64,000 bases of DNA from Haladaptatus pallidirubidus. Lineage in GTDB: Archaea; Halobacteriota; Halobacteria; Halobacteriales; Haladaptataceae. This document shows positions 1-7,898 of this stretch, one piece after another. The position numbers and the translations under genes are program-made. The notes under the pieces were generated by a model that saw only the letters and a list, made by a program, of their open reading frames with translations, did not search any database and had not been told where the DNA came from. Position 1 is the stretch's first letter; each line of letters opens with the position of its first letter. The DNA lies in the NCBI RefSeq assembly GCF_020700235.1, contig NZ_CP085301.1, positions 2,542,001-2,606,000 of the forward strand. Direction: 5' to 3'.

Positions 1-34
1 ACGTGGGCGTCGTCGGTAGGGTCTCGAAAATCAT
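1..34 (-). CDS. Probable NOG1-type GTPase, N-terminus only (partial)
   Basis: Only the first eleven codons are inside the window; the gene runs off the left edge on the minus strand. The visible peptide MIFETLPTTPT resembles the N-terminus of haloarchaeal NOG1 (nucleolar GTP-binding protein 1 family), a GTPase of large ribosomal subunit assembly. A TATA-like TTTTAAGC on the minus strand at 56-63 lies 22-29 bases before the ATG at 34, which fits a leaderless transcript and favours this ATG over the one at 40. The identification rests on a very short stretch and needs the neighbouring sequence; another protein is possible. Confidence 0.45.
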   Translation of the reverse strand, partial: MIFETLPTTPT

Positions 35-55
35 GGTCATCTGTATGGACTCCCT

Positions 56-63
56 GCTTAAAA
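56..63 (-). promoter_or_regulatory. TATA-like box of the left-edge gene
   Basis: Minus-strand TTTTAAGC centred about 25 bases upstream of the ATG at 34. The spacing is typical of haloarchaeal leaderless promoters. Confidence 0.45.
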
Positions 64-151
64 GGGCGTCCATAGCGTCGTTCGACTTCATTTCGCGTTC
101 AGCCCGTTTCGGCGGGAGACTTTTGCTCGTCCGACACCTACGGAACGCATC

Positions 152-517
152 ATGACTGATTGGTACGCCGTTTTCGTCGGCTTCGTCGTCTCGATTATCG
201 CGGGCATAGTCGCGTTCGCCGTCCCCGGAATCGGCCACATCGGTGCCGGACTCATCGGTGGATTCGCCGCGGGATACGTCGCAGGCGGCGGTTTGGGTCG
301 TGGCTTCTGGCACGGCCTCCTCGCCGGAGCGCTCGGCGGTATCGTCGTCGCCCTCTTTTTGGGCCTCGCCGGAACCGTCGTCGTCGGCTTAGCGGGCGGT
401 CCCGTCGGGTCGCTGTTCGGCGGCATCGGCATCTTCCTCGCCGCGCTTCTCGTCGCGCTCATCATGGCGCTCGACAGCGCGATTGGCGGGATGGTCGGGT
501 CGCTGTTGAAAAATTAG
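152..517 (+). CDS. DUF5518-like glycine-rich membrane protein
   Basis: A 121-residue very hydrophobic protein with about four membrane segments (roughly residues 5-30, 35-55, 62-90 and 92-115) packed with Gly, Ala and Val. The sequence style and length match the haloarchaeal DUF5518 membrane proteins, which have no known biochemical role. There is no signal peptide beyond the first membrane segment and no catalytic motif. It stands alone, 118 bases downstream of the divergent left-edge gene and 60 bases before the ASCH protein gene on the same strand. The family call is from recognition of the glycine-rich pattern, not from a search. Confidence 0.75.
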   Translation: MTDWYAVFVGFVVSIIAGIVAFAVPGIGHIGAGLIGGFAAGYVAGGGLGRGFWHGLLAGALGGIVVALFLGLAGTVVVGLAGGPVGSLFGGIGIFLAALLVALIMALDSAIGGMVGSLLKN

Positions 518-577
518 CGTGCAGGTCGAACCCGCTGAAATGCCAGCTATTTTTTCCTCGCGGGTCGAAGGGCGGGT

Positions 578-892
578 ATGGCCGAAATCGACGCCGATGC
601 GGTTCTTCCGGCAGAGCACATCCGACAGGCGGTCGCCTCCGGACGCGTTTCGCAGTTGCACCGCGGCGACCAGTACGCCGACGAAGGAGACACCTTCGAC
701 ATCGACGACGAGACGTTCGAAGTCGTCGAGGTAACCGAACGAAAACTGGGCGATTTGACCGACGAAGATGCGCAGGCCGAGGGGTCGGCGGATTTGGACG
801 CCTACCGTGAGCGCCTGAATCGGGCCCACGACCACTTCGAGTGGGACGACGATGCGACGGTCTATCGGCATCGATTCGAGCCGCGGGAGTGA
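578..892 (+). CDS. ASCH-domain-like small acidic protein
   Basis: A 104-residue soluble acidic protein. The stretch QLHRGDQYADEGDTF around residues 26-40 and the following TERKLGDLTDEDA resemble haloarchaeal ASCH domain proteins, a PUA-related beta-barrel fold proposed to bind RNA. The ATG at 578 follows a GGGCGGGT stretch and gives a protein of usual size. No partner gene is evident: upstream is the DUF5518-like gene, downstream a long repeat-bearing spacer. The function is inferred from fold only. Confidence 0.7.
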   Translation: MAEIDADAVLPAEHIRQAVASGRVSQLHRGDQYADEGDTFDIDDETFEVVEVTERKLGDLTDEDAQAEGSADLDAYRERLNRAHDHFEWDDDATVYRHRFEPRE

Positions 893-1510
893 GAGAGGCG
901 TTTTTCCGGGTTATTTTGGAGATTGGTGACGAGATAACTTTGTATTTGTGTCGTAAGCAGTTGCCGACTCCAATCATACGCCTCTGCACCGTAACCGGCC
1001 ACTCCCTCCCCAACCGATTCCTTCGCGCCTTCGTCGCTCAGTCTCCCCCGCACGGGCGAACCTGTCGGTTCGCCTTCGCGCGCCACATGGAAAATCAGCT
1101 TTCCCGACCCAACACAAACCCTGTGGCGTATGCGTCGGCAGGGATGAGGAGTTTACCTCCGAGGCCCTGCCGAGTATCACGCGAGGGATGAGACTTGCAA
1201 GACGCGAAGCGTCTTGCTGACCTGCTGCCGCGGCCCGCAGGCATCGCAACGAACGAAGTGAGTGAGAAACGCAGTCGGTTGGGGAGGCGTGTGGTTGTGC
1301 GGCGGTTTCAGTGGCGTCGTGATTACCTAGCGATACAGAACCGTGGACACCTTTCACACTGAGAAAGAGTGTAGGGTCGTGATTATACAGAACCACTGTT
1401 TGAAAACCATCAGATAGCACTCCTCCTTCAAAACGGACGGGTGACAGAACTCTCACAATAACAATCGAAATTGCACACGAAACAACGTCCAAAAACCCAC
1501 TTTCTCACTA
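893..1510. other. Intergenic spacer with repeat copy A
   Basis: This 618-base gap separates the ASCH-like gene from the 3' end of hisE. It holds foldback copy A (951-1333). To the right is a short direct repeat: GTCGTGATTA and TACAGAACC occur at 1316-1342, split by eight bases, and again fused at 1376-1394. I see no gene in the remainder. Confidence 0.7.
951..1333. repeat. Foldback element, copy A
   Basis: About 383 bp with inverted outer tips. The left tip, read outward, is GGAGTCGGCAACTGCTTACG; the right tip is GCGTCGTGATTACCTAGCGA. Further inside, CTCCCCAACCGA (about 1006-1018) faces its complement GGTTGGGGAGGCG (1277-1289). The centre contains CGCGCGCCACATGG and GTGGCGTATGCGTCGGCAGG, which also occur in copy B in the same order. 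It fills the spacer between the ASCH-like gene and hisE. Open frames across it read as low-complexity Arg-rich peptides and are not credible genes. Confidence 0.8.
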
Positions 1511-1795
1511 CTATCGTCGTTCAGCGAGTTCAGACCGCAAATCATCCAATTCCATGTCCTTCATCGCCAACAGCACGAGCAGATGGTACACGATGTCCGC
1601 ACTTTCGTGGGCAATTTCCTCGTGGTCGTTGTCCTTCGCGGCCAACACGAGTTCCGTCGTCTCCTCGCCGAGTTTTTCGAGGACGGCGTTCTGACCCTTT
1701 TCGTGGGTGAACAGTGATGCGGTGTAGGAGTCCTCCGGGAGCGTTTCCTTCCGGTCTTCGATGATGTTGAAAAGGTCGTCTAACACGTCGTTCAT
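1511..1795 (-). CDS. hisE: Phosphoribosyl-ATP diphosphatase
   Basis: A 94-residue protein hydrolysing phosphoribosyl-ATP to phosphoribosyl-AMP in the second step of histidine synthesis (cytoplasm). It shows the MazG-like helical signature: SYTASLFTHEKGQNAVLEKLGEE at about residues 23-45, followed by EEIAHESADIVYHLLVLL with the acidic metal-binding residues. Length and pattern match stand-alone archaeal HisE. The ATG at 1795 overlaps the stop of the upstream nuclease-domain gene in an ATGA junction, so the two are probably co-transcribed and translationally coupled. A longer frame exists upstream but enters the neighbour out of phase and was not used. Confidence 0.95.
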   Translation of the reverse strand: MNDVLDDLFNIIEDRKETLPEDSYTASLFTHEKGQNAVLEKLGEETTELVLAAKDNDHEEIAHESADIVYHLLVLLAMKDMELDDLRSELAERR

Positions 1796-2244
1796 GGTCC
1801 AATCTGAGCAACTTCTCTGATATCTTGTAGTTCGTCGAACTGGTCGCGTTCCTGCTGGCCGTGTTGGAACACCTCGTCTGCAACTTCGATGGGCGCGTTG
1901 GTGCGCGATGCGAGCGCCAGCGAATCGCTCGGGCGAGCGTCGATGACTTCGTGTCCGCGTGGCGTCTGAATGTGGAGGTCGGCGATGTAGGTGCTGTCGT
2001 CGAGTTCGCTGACGACGACGCGCTCCACGCGCCCGCCGAGTTCCTCCATCACGTCGAGCAGAAGGTCGTGTGTCAGCGGTCGCCCGATGTCCTCGGCTTC
2101 CATCCCCCGGGCGATGCTGATGCCCTCCTCGAATCGTATGAAAATAGGGAGGACGTCGTCGCCATCGTCCGGTGCGAGTACGACGACCGGGAGCGGCCCG
2201 TCTCCGGTCGCGGCGACGCGCACCGCGTCGATTGAAACGTTCAT
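1792..2244 (-). CDS. Bifunctional nuclease (BFN/DUF151) domain protein
   Basis: A 150-residue protein beginning MNVSIDAVRV. The BFN pattern is clear: LPIFIRFEEGISIARGM near residues 33-49, DLLLDVMEELGG near 60-71, and DARPSDSLALASR near 102-114. The family is named from a plant nuclease with RNase and DNase activity; the role in archaea is not established. The ATG at 2244 starts the family-like region; an in-frame extension to 2319 is possible but lacks similarity. It overlaps hisE by four bases and lies 71 bases after pdxT on the same strand, giving a likely pdxT-BFN-hisE transcription unit. Confidence 0.88.
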   Translation of the reverse strand: MNVSIDAVRVAATGDGPLPVVVLAPDDGDDVLPIFIRFEEGISIARGMEAEDIGRPLTHDLLLDVMEELGGRVERVVVSELDDSTYIADLHIQTPRGHEVIDARPSDSLALASRTNAPIEVADEVFQHGQQERDQFDELQDIREVAQIGP

Positions 2245-2315
2245 GACCCAACCGAAGCGACCCAGCGCCAAAAACTCTTGCTCACTGTCGTCAATCGCGG
2301 ACGGGAGTACGGCCG

Positions 2316-2897
2316 TCACTCACCGAAAAACGCGAGACCGTGAATTCGACTGTCCGGCGTCAGTTCTGGATGGAACGACGTCCCCAGCACGGAACCGTTC
2401 TGCACTGCGACGGGCCTGCCGTCCCACTCCGCGAGAACGTCGGCGTCACCGACGCCGCTGATGAGCGGTGCCCGGATGAACACGGATGGGAACGGTTCGC
2501 CGAGTCCGGTTACGGAAAGCGGTACTTCGAAACTGTCCTTTTGGCGTCCGAAGGCGTTGCGCTCGACCGTCACGTCCAACAGACCGAGATTTTCGACGCG
2601 GTCGTCGCCGGCGTCCTCGGCGGCGACGATAAGTCCGGCGCAGGTGGCGAGTACCGGTTTTCCCGCTTCGACGTGAGCCTGAATTTCGGGGGCGATACCC
2701 TCCGACTGGATCAGGCGCGAGATGGCGGTCGATTCGCCGCCGGGCATACAGAGCAGGTCGCAGTCCGGAACGATGCCGGACTGGCGGATTTCCGTGATTT
2801 CGGCCGTCTCACCGCGGTCGGTGGCGGCCTGCCGAATCGCGTCTGCGTGTTCGCTCACGTCGCCTTGGACGGCGATAACGCCAGCGTTGAGACTCAT
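2316..2897 (-). CDS. pdxT: Pyridoxal 5'-phosphate synthase, glutaminase subunit
   Basis: A 193-residue class I glutamine amidotransferase that releases ammonia from glutamine for the PdxS synthase subunit. Visible features are the start GVIAVQGDVSEH, the oxyanion motif GGES at 53-56, nucleophile Cys86 in ATCAGLI, and the His176/Glu178 pair in SFHPELTPD, so the triad is intact. The start at 2897 (MSLNAG) aligns with the family; six extra in-frame codons upstream are not needed. PdxS is not in the window. The Sec61 beta gene lies 37 bases upstream on the same strand. Confidence 0.95.
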   Translation of the reverse strand: MSLNAGVIAVQGDVSEHADAIRQAATDRGETAEITEIRQSGIVPDCDLLCMPGGESTAISRLIQSEGIAPEIQAHVEAGKPVLATCAGLIVAAEDAGDDRVENLGLLDVTVERNAFGRQKDSFEVPLSVTGLGEPFPSVFIRAPLISGVGDADVLAEWDGRPVAVQNGSVLGTSFHPELTPDSRIHGLAFFGE

Positions 2898-2934
2898 ACC
2901 GGGAGTTAGAAACACGTCGGCAAAAGGGACTCGT

Positions 2935-3099
2935 TTATATCGCGAGGACGTTCATCACCATGATGAGGATGCCGAAGAGGATGCCGAACGCGAAAACGGT
3001 TTTAGGATTGATTCGAATCGCGTTCCGGTCTTCTGCGTCGAAATATCGCACGAGTCCGGCGCTGGACATCAGCCCGCCGGAGTTTTGACCACTGCTCAT
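2935..3099 (-). CDS. secG: Preprotein translocase subunit Sec61 beta (SecG)
   Basis: A 54-residue protein with a polar, Gly/Ser-rich N-terminus ([20 protein letters not shown]) and one C-terminal membrane helix (about residues 33-53, [20 protein letters not shown]). This is the layout of archaeal Sec61 beta, the small accessory subunit of the SecYE channel. The motif GLxRYFD followed by basic residues and NPK before the helix is characteristic. It precedes pdxT on the same strand. Its small size makes it easy to overlook. Confidence 0.9.
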   Translation of the reverse strand: MSSGQNSGGLMSSAGLVRYFDAEDRNAIRINPKTVFAFGILFGILIMVMNVLAI

Positions 3100-3260
3100 A
3101 CGTTCGGTTCCGATAGCGGGTCGGGTAAACCTTTCGCAACGAGTGTCGTTCGACTGGTGGTTTGTGGACGAGCGGTGTCGTAATTTAAAATCCGTCTCTC
3201 ATTATCTGTTCTCGAAAATATCCTCGGTATTTCTTTATCGGTCACACGTAATATTCATCC

Positions 3261-4220
3261 ATGGACGAGCAAATCGCGTCGGTACTGGAACGTAGGTTCC
3301 CCGAACGCGACGTTGCCGAGGTAAAGCCCTCCGGCCCGTCTTGGAACGACCAGAATCGAACCGTCGGCATCGACTTCGCCGACGGTGAGACGATATTCCT
3401 GAAGATGTCGAACGGCGGAGATGGTTCCCGAATCGCCCGCGAGCGAGCGGCTATCGACTACGTTGGCGAAAAACGCTCGGTGCCGGTACCGAGGGTAGTG
3501 GCCTCCGATACCGAAGGCGATGTCCCGTATCTCGCCACCGAATCGGTGTCCGGACGGAACTTCCTCCACCTGTGGTCGGACGCGAGCATGGCACGGCGGG
3601 CCACGCTCGCCCGGCAGGTCGGGGAGTCGCTGGCGAGCGTCCACGCTCTTCGCTTCGAAAACCACGGCCACATCGGCGGTGGCGGTGCGACCGGCCTCGA
3701 ACTTGAGACAGGGTCGTGGACGGACGTTCTCATCGATACGATTTACGAGATGCGGGAAATCGCCTCCTCGAACCGTTTCGACCACCACTTTGACGGTGTG
3801 GTTTCCGCCGTCGAAGCGAATCGAGAACTGTTGGACGAGGCACCTGCCGCACTCCTTCACGGCGACCCCGCCAAGCCGAACTGTTTCGGAACCGAAAACG
3901 GAATCGGATTTCTCGACTGGGAAATCGCGCACGTCGGCGACCCAGTTCGGAACATCTACCGCACCCGGAATTTACAGTTCGGTTCGCTCCGGGCCGACGC
4001 CCCCGAGGAAATCGCATCCGCGTTTTACGACGGCTATCGTGAGCGGGCGGACGGATTTCCACCGGGATTCGAAGCGCGCCGACCGGTGTATGCGGCGGTT
4101 CGGTTCCTCGCCCACGCCGGAGTGTTCGACAAATGGGCAGCGTTTCTCGACGAGTCATCGGATGAGCTTGCGGAGTGGATGGACGGGGAGATGGAACGAC
4201 GGCTTGCCGAAATCGACTGA
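3261..4220 (+). CDS. Aminoglycoside phosphotransferase (APH)-fold kinase
   Basis: A 319-residue soluble protein of the APH/choline kinase fold. The Lys in IFLKMS (about 48) fits the ATP-binding lysine. The catalytic loop is HGDPAKPN at 200-207 (Asp202, Asn207), and the metal-binding Asp219 lies in FLDWEIAHVGDP. The substrate cannot be read from sequence; family members phosphorylate sugars, choline, homoserine or antibiotics. It stands alone, divergent from secG, with an AT-rich upstream region (ATTTCTTTATCGG about 30 bases before the start) that probably contains the promoter. Resistance should not be assumed from the fold. Confidence 0.82.
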   Translation: MDEQIASVLERRFPERDVAEVKPSGPSWNDQNRTVGIDFADGETIFLKMSNGGDGSRIARERAAIDYVGEKRSVPVPRVVASDTEGDVPYLATESVSGRNFLHLWSDASMARRATLARQVGESLASVHALRFENHGHIGGGGATGLELETGSWTDVLIDTIYEMREIASSNRFDHHFDGVVSAVEANRELLDEAPAALLHGDPAKPNCFGTENGIGFLDWEIAHVGDPVRNIYRTRNLQFGSLRADAPEEIASAFYDGYRERADGFPPGFEARRPVYAAVRFLAHAGVFDKWAAFLDESSDELAEWMDGEMERRLAEID

Positions 4221-4412
4221 CGATTCTGACCTCCGAGGTGGGGACGCTACACGACGTGGTGACGATACTGGACGACCGAATGCGACTCAGTCGGACGATA
4301 AAATCGGTAATGCGCGCATCTGCGGTAGTCATGCCGCCGCGAAAACAGTCGGCAGAGTTGGCGGAGTGAGAAACCCTTATGCACGCGGCGACGGAATTTG
4401 GACAGAGAAACG

Positions 4413-4679
4413 ATGACCGTCAAGTTACTCGATTTCTACGCAGATTGGTGTGGCCCGTGCAAAACACAAGACCCGATTCTTGACGACCTACAGGAGGACT
4501 GGGGCGACGTTGAGTTCGAAAAGGTGGATGTAGACGAGCATCAGGACGTTGCCAACGAGTATCAAGTGCGCTCGATTCCGACCATCGTCATCGAAGACGA
4601 CGAGGGCGTCGTTGAGCGGTTCGTCGGCGTTACCCAGCGCGACGACTTGGAGCGCGTCCTCGAAGAAGCTGGCGCGTAA
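4413..4679 (+). CDS. Thioredoxin
   Basis: An 88-residue thioredoxin-fold protein with active site WCGPCK at about residues 12-17, the cis-Pro loop SIPTIVI near 54-60, and a C-terminal helix. It is slightly shorter than E. coli thioredoxin at the N-terminus, as in many archaeal homologues. The ATG at 4413 was chosen over a TTG at 4398 because it starts the first beta strand (VKLLDFYADW). A TATA-like CCCTTATG lies about 35-40 bases upstream. It probably acts as a general dithiol reductant; no reductase gene lies next to it. Confidence 0.93.
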   Translation: MTVKLLDFYADWCGPCKTQDPILDDLQEDWGDVEFEKVDVDEHQDVANEYQVRSIPTIVIEDDEGVVERFVGVTQRDDLERVLEEAGA

Positions 4680-4746
4680 ATCGAACGTCGAAGCTTTTCG
4701 GTTCGCTACTTCGTGAGCGACTGCACGGTCGAATCGAGGAGACGCG

Positions 4747-5415
4747 CTATTCGAACCTGACGCCCACGTCGTGCAGTCCCTCGTTGTTGACCGCGAGGTT
4801 GATGAGCAGTGGCGTCATGCTCTCGACTTCCGCGCTGTTGGCGAGGTCACCGGCGTCCAGCGGTCGAAGCCCCTCGATTCCGTCGGCGAGCAGTCGAACC
4901 GTCTCCTTCGCGTCCTCATCGTCGGCCACGAGAAGCGTATCCTGTGACAGCTCGGTTTCGAGGTCCGCGAGTCGTCCCGCCGACAGGCCGTGGAACGCGC
5001 CGACTACGGGAACGCCGTCGGGTGCGATTTCGGCTACCAGTTCCGTCACGCTCCCCGCTTTCGGCGGCTTGTAGTGAAATCCGTCCTCGTCGCGGTTCAT
5101 CCCGACGGCGGGCGTCACGAGCACGTCCACGTCGTCCAGCCGGTCTGCCACCGACTCGACCGTGTCCCGGACGTGGAACGGCGGCACCGCCAGCACGACG
5201 ACGTCCGCGCGCTCGGCGGCCATCTCGTTGGCGAACCCGTTGATCGAGCGCGAAACGCTCACGCTGCCGAGTTCGGTTTCGTACTCGTCGGCCTTCGTTC
5301 GAGCTTTCTCCGGGTCGCGCGACCCGATGACGACCTCGTGATTGGTGTCGAACGCCCAGCGGAGCGCGAGTCCCTGTCCGATGTCGCCAGTCCCGCCCAA
5401 GAGTGCGATTCGCAT
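4747..5415 (-). CDS. npdG: F420H2:NADP oxidoreductase family protein
   Basis: A 222-residue Rossmann protein starting MRIALLGGTGDIGQGLALRW, with the dinucleotide motif GGTGDIG at about 7-13, VVIGSRDPEKA for the NADP phosphate, and VVVLAVPPFHV. This matches NADPH-dependent F420 reductase (NpdG/FNO), which exchanges hydride between F420 and NADP. The start at 5415 places the Rossmann strand at the N-terminus; a frame extending to 5625 crosses repeat copy C and has no family-like sequence. It converges with the thioredoxin gene (67 bases between stops). Confidence 0.88.
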   Translation of the reverse strand: MRIALLGGTGDIGQGLALRWAFDTNHEVVIGSRDPEKARTKADEYETELGSVSVSRSINGFANEMAAERADVVVLAVPPFHVRDTVESVADRLDDVDVLVTPAVGMNRDEDGFHYKPPKAGSVTELVAEIAPDGVPVVGAFHGLSAGRLADLETELSQDTLLVADDEDAKETVRLLADGIEGLRPLDAGDLANSAEVESMTPLLINLAVNNEGLHDVGVRFE

Positions 5416-5872
5416 ACCCGGGTTGTCTTTTGGTATCGGGTTAAGTACTGCGAAAGGGGCGTTCTCGTGGTGGATTTTGTCGCGGTTTTGGTGGAGGTCG
5501 CTAGTCGAGCGATGCGGCGCGCGCTGGTGGGGCTTTGAGGACGCGGTCGTCCGAGAAGTCGAGCCGAAGCCGCGCGAGGGGCGATCGATGGGAGTCGGTT
5601 GGGGAGGCGTGTGGGTGGGTCTCATTGGAGTCGGCAGTTGCTAACGGCAAGTCTGCACTCGTGTCGGTCGCCGAAACTGCGACCGTCGTTGCGTATGCCG
5701 GTAGTCGCTGACAGTGAGTCTCACTTCTTGTTCCGTCCCTCCTTGAATAGTTGTACGCTTACAAGAACCAACACGAACCCCCGCTCGCTACTCCAAACTA
5801 CTTGTTTCGAATCTCGACGGAATCTCCGCCGCCACAATCGCTTTTGTATTCCTCTCCCTTGCTGTGAATACG
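5416..5872. other. Intergenic spacer with repeat copy C
   Basis: A 457-base gap between the divergent npdG and aldo/keto reductase genes. It contains foldback copy C and, to its right, about 220 bases of ordinary AT-richer DNA with the likely promoter of the reductase. I see no gene in it. Confidence 0.6.
5498..5647. repeat. Foldback element, short copy C
   Basis: About 150 bp matching one arm of copy B. It holds GGCGCGCGCTGG at the inner side, GAGAAGTC and CGCGAGGG in the middle, the motif AGTCGGTTGGGGAGGCGTG (5592-5610), and the outer tip TTGGAGTCGGCAGTTGCTAA. The second arm is absent or unrecognisable, although a CGCTAG is present at 5499-5504. Boundaries are approximate. Confidence 0.65.
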
Positions 5873-6682
5873 ATGTCATACGATGGTAGCGACGGCATTC
5901 CGAAACTCGGACTCGGAACGTGGCAAAACACCGACGGCGAGGACTGCGCACACAGCGTCACATACGCCCTCGACCTCGGCTACGAGCATATCGACACGGC
6001 GCAGGCCTACGACAACGAGGAGTACGTCGGCGAAGGAATCGAAGATTCGTCCGTTGACCGCGAGGACTTCTTCCTCGCCACGAAGGTCTGGATCGACAAT
6101 TTGGAACACGACGACGTGCTGGAAAGCACCGAAACCAGCCTCGATAAACTCGGGACGGATTACGTAGACTTACTCTACGTCCACTGGCCCGCCCGCGAGT
6201 ACGACGCCGAGGAAACTCTCACCGCCTTCGACCAACTGTACGACGAGGGGAAAATCGAACACGTCGGCGTGAGCAACTTCGAACCCGAGCATCTCGACGA
6301 AGCGCAAGCAGTTCTCGACGCGCCCGTCTTCGCCAACCAGGTTGAGATGCACCCGCTGCTCCGGCAGGACGAACTCCACGACTACGCAATCGAAAACGAC
6401 ATCCAGCTCGTCGCCTACTCGCCGCTCGCCCGCGGTGAAGTGTTTGACGTTCCCGAACTGAGCGATATCGCGAACAAACACGGCGTCAGCGAAGCGCAGG
6501 TCAGCCTCGCGTGGCTCGTGCAGAGGGAGAACGTCGTCGCCATTCCGAAGGCGACCGGCGACGACCACATCGAAGACAACTTCGCCGCCCTCGACCTCGA
6601 ACTTGACGACGAGGACGTGGCGAAAATCGACGGTATCGACCGCACGAGCCGCAAAGTTGACCCGTACTTCGCCCCGTGGTAA
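5873..6682 (+). CDS. Aldo/keto reductase
   Basis: A 269-residue NAD(P)H-dependent carbonyl reductase of the AKR superfamily, resembling the 2,5-diketogluconate reductase branch. The TIM-barrel signatures are intact: LGLGTWQ near 12-18, HIDTAQAYDNEEYVGEGI with catalytic Asp and Tyr near 39-56, ATKVW with the catalytic Lys, LLYVHWP with His, and the cofactor loop VAIPKATGDDHIEDN. The ATG at 5873 is preferred; a GTG three codons earlier is also possible. The substrate is unknown, but the next gene downstream on this strand is a sugar-acid kinase, so a role in sugar metabolism is plausible. Confidence 0.92.
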   Translation: MSYDGSDGIPKLGLGTWQNTDGEDCAHSVTYALDLGYEHIDTAQAYDNEEYVGEGIEDSSVDREDFFLATKVWIDNLEHDDVLESTETSLDKLGTDYVDLLYVHWPAREYDAEETLTAFDQLYDEGKIEHVGVSNFEPEHLDEAQAVLDAPVFANQVEMHPLLRQDELHDYAIENDIQLVAYSPLARGEVFDVPELSDIANKHGVSEAQVSLAWLVQRENVVAIPKATGDDHIEDNFAALDLELDDEDVAKIDGIDRTSRKVDPYFAPW

Positions 6683-6840
6683 TCACTCCGCGAGAAACGA
6701 ATTGAACACCTTCTGTTCCGCTTTTCGAAGGTGTTGGGAACGTCGCCGACGAGATTCCGAGCGCGTCGACAACGTCCTCGGCGGTGCTGTCGCGCGGCCA
6801 GTCGAAGTAGCCCGCCGTGTGCGTCGCTCGGAGGACAGGC
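6683..6840 (-). pseudogene. Fossil of a bacterio-opsin-activator HTH-10 regulator
   Basis: On the minus strand one frame reads VLRATHTAGYFDWPRDS followed by TAEDVVDALGISSATF. This is the first part of the HTH-10 DNA-binding domain, as in the intact gene at 16894-18492 (AGYYDWPRKSTAENIADTMG). Directly after ATF the frame breaks, and another frame continues QHLRKAEQKVFNSFLAE and a stop at 6683. The join lacks about two bases where the family has ATFHQHLRKAE. The rest of the protein is missing upstream. This is a truncated, frameshifted remnant squeezed between two plus-strand genes, with no start codon of its own. Confidence 0.8.
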
Positions 6841-6881
6841 TTACCGGGTGAACTATGAGTTCCGCGAACTATGTCGCGCAT

Positions 6882-7835
6882 ATGACCGACCTCGTGACGT
6901 TCGGCGAGACCATGTTGCGCCTCTCACCACCCGACGGTGAGCGAATCGAGAGCAGTTCGACCCTCGAATTCCGGGTCGCAGGCGCGGAAAGCAACGTCGC
7001 TATTGCAGCACACCGACTCGGTGCGAAAGCAGCGTGGGCGTCGAAGCTCCCCGATTCGCCCCTCGGCCGACGGGTCGTCGCCGGACTTCGTCAGTTCGGC
7101 ATCGACACCGAAATCGCGTGGACTGACGAGGGCCGACAGGGAACCTACTACCTCGAACACGGCACCGAACCGCGTGGAACCAACGTTATCTACGACCGGG
7201 CCGACGCCGCGGTCACGACGACCGAACCTGATGACCTTCCGCTGGGTTCGATTCGGGACGCCGATATTTTTTACACTTCTGGTATCACGCCTGCGCTTTC
7301 TTCCACCCTCAAATCGACCGTTGGCGAGGTGCTTCGGGACGCACAAGCCACCGGAGTCACCACCGCCTTCGACGTGAACTACCGGTCGAAACTCTGGTCA
7401 CCCACGGAGGCTCGCGACTGCCTGACCGACCTCTTCCCGGCAATCGACGTGCTCGTGACGGCGGAGCGCGACGCTCGCGACGTTCTCGGACGCGCCGGCG
7501 ACGCCGAGGACATTGCCCACGGGCTCGCCGACGAGTGGGAGTTCGAAACCGTGGTCGTGACCCGCGGTTCCGCGGGCTCGCTGGCGCTCCACGACGGCGA
7601 ACGTTTCGAGCAGTCCGCATTCGACACCAAGACGGTTGACCCGATTGGAACCGGGGACGCCTTCGTTGGCGCGTTCCTCGCCTGCCGACTCGACGGGACA
7701 GACGTGCAGACCGCCCTCGAATACGGTTCTGCGACCGCCGCGCTCAAGCGCACGATTCCCGGCGACGTGGTCGTCGTGACGCGGGAGGAGGTCGAACGGG
7801 TGCTCAATTCCGACGTGAACGAAATTTCGAGATAG
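6882..7835 (+). CDS. kdgK: PfkB-family sugar kinase, probably 2-keto-3-deoxygluconate kinase
   Basis: A 317-residue ribokinase-fold kinase starting [17 protein letters not shown]. It has the N-terminal PfkB signature ([15 protein letters not shown] near 34-48), the [10 protein letters not shown] strand typical of KDG kinases, and the C-terminal catalytic motif [13 protein letters not shown] near 251-263 with the catalytic Asp. Haloarchaea use KDG kinase in the semi-phosphorylative Entner-Doudoroff route, so this is the leading substrate, though fructose or ribose kinases share the fold. The ATG at 6882 is chosen; nine extra in-frame codons begin at 6855. Confidence 0.85.
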   Translation: MTDLVTFGETMLRLSPPDGERIESSSTLEFRVAGAESNVAIAAHRLGAKAAWASKLPDSPLGRRVVAGLRQFGIDTEIAWTDEGRQGTYYLEHGTEPRGTNVIYDRADAAVTTTEPDDLPLGSIRDADIFYTSGITPALSSTLKSTVGEVLRDAQATGVTTAFDVNYRSKLWSPTEARDCLTDLFPAIDVLVTAERDARDVLGRAGDAEDIAHGLADEWEFETVVVTRGSAGSLALHDGERFEQSAFDTKTVDPIGTGDAFVGAFLACRLDGTDVQTALEYGSATAALKRTIPGDVVVVTREEVERVLNSDVNEISR

Positions 7836-7898
7836 CTTTTTGCGGGCTGAATTTTCGCGCGTTTGTGAATATCATGTTTTGAAGAGTTGTCGAGTTTG

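Noticed and set aside
974..1492. Long minus-strand frame across repeat copy A
   Set aside because: It translates to Arg/Ser-rich sequence without a domain and follows the inverted repeats; its mate in copy B has similar words only because the DNA repeats.
4175..4369. Possible short gene after the APH-fold kinase
   Set aside because: Overlaps the kinase 3' end, shows no recognisable motif and ends just before the thioredoxin promoter.
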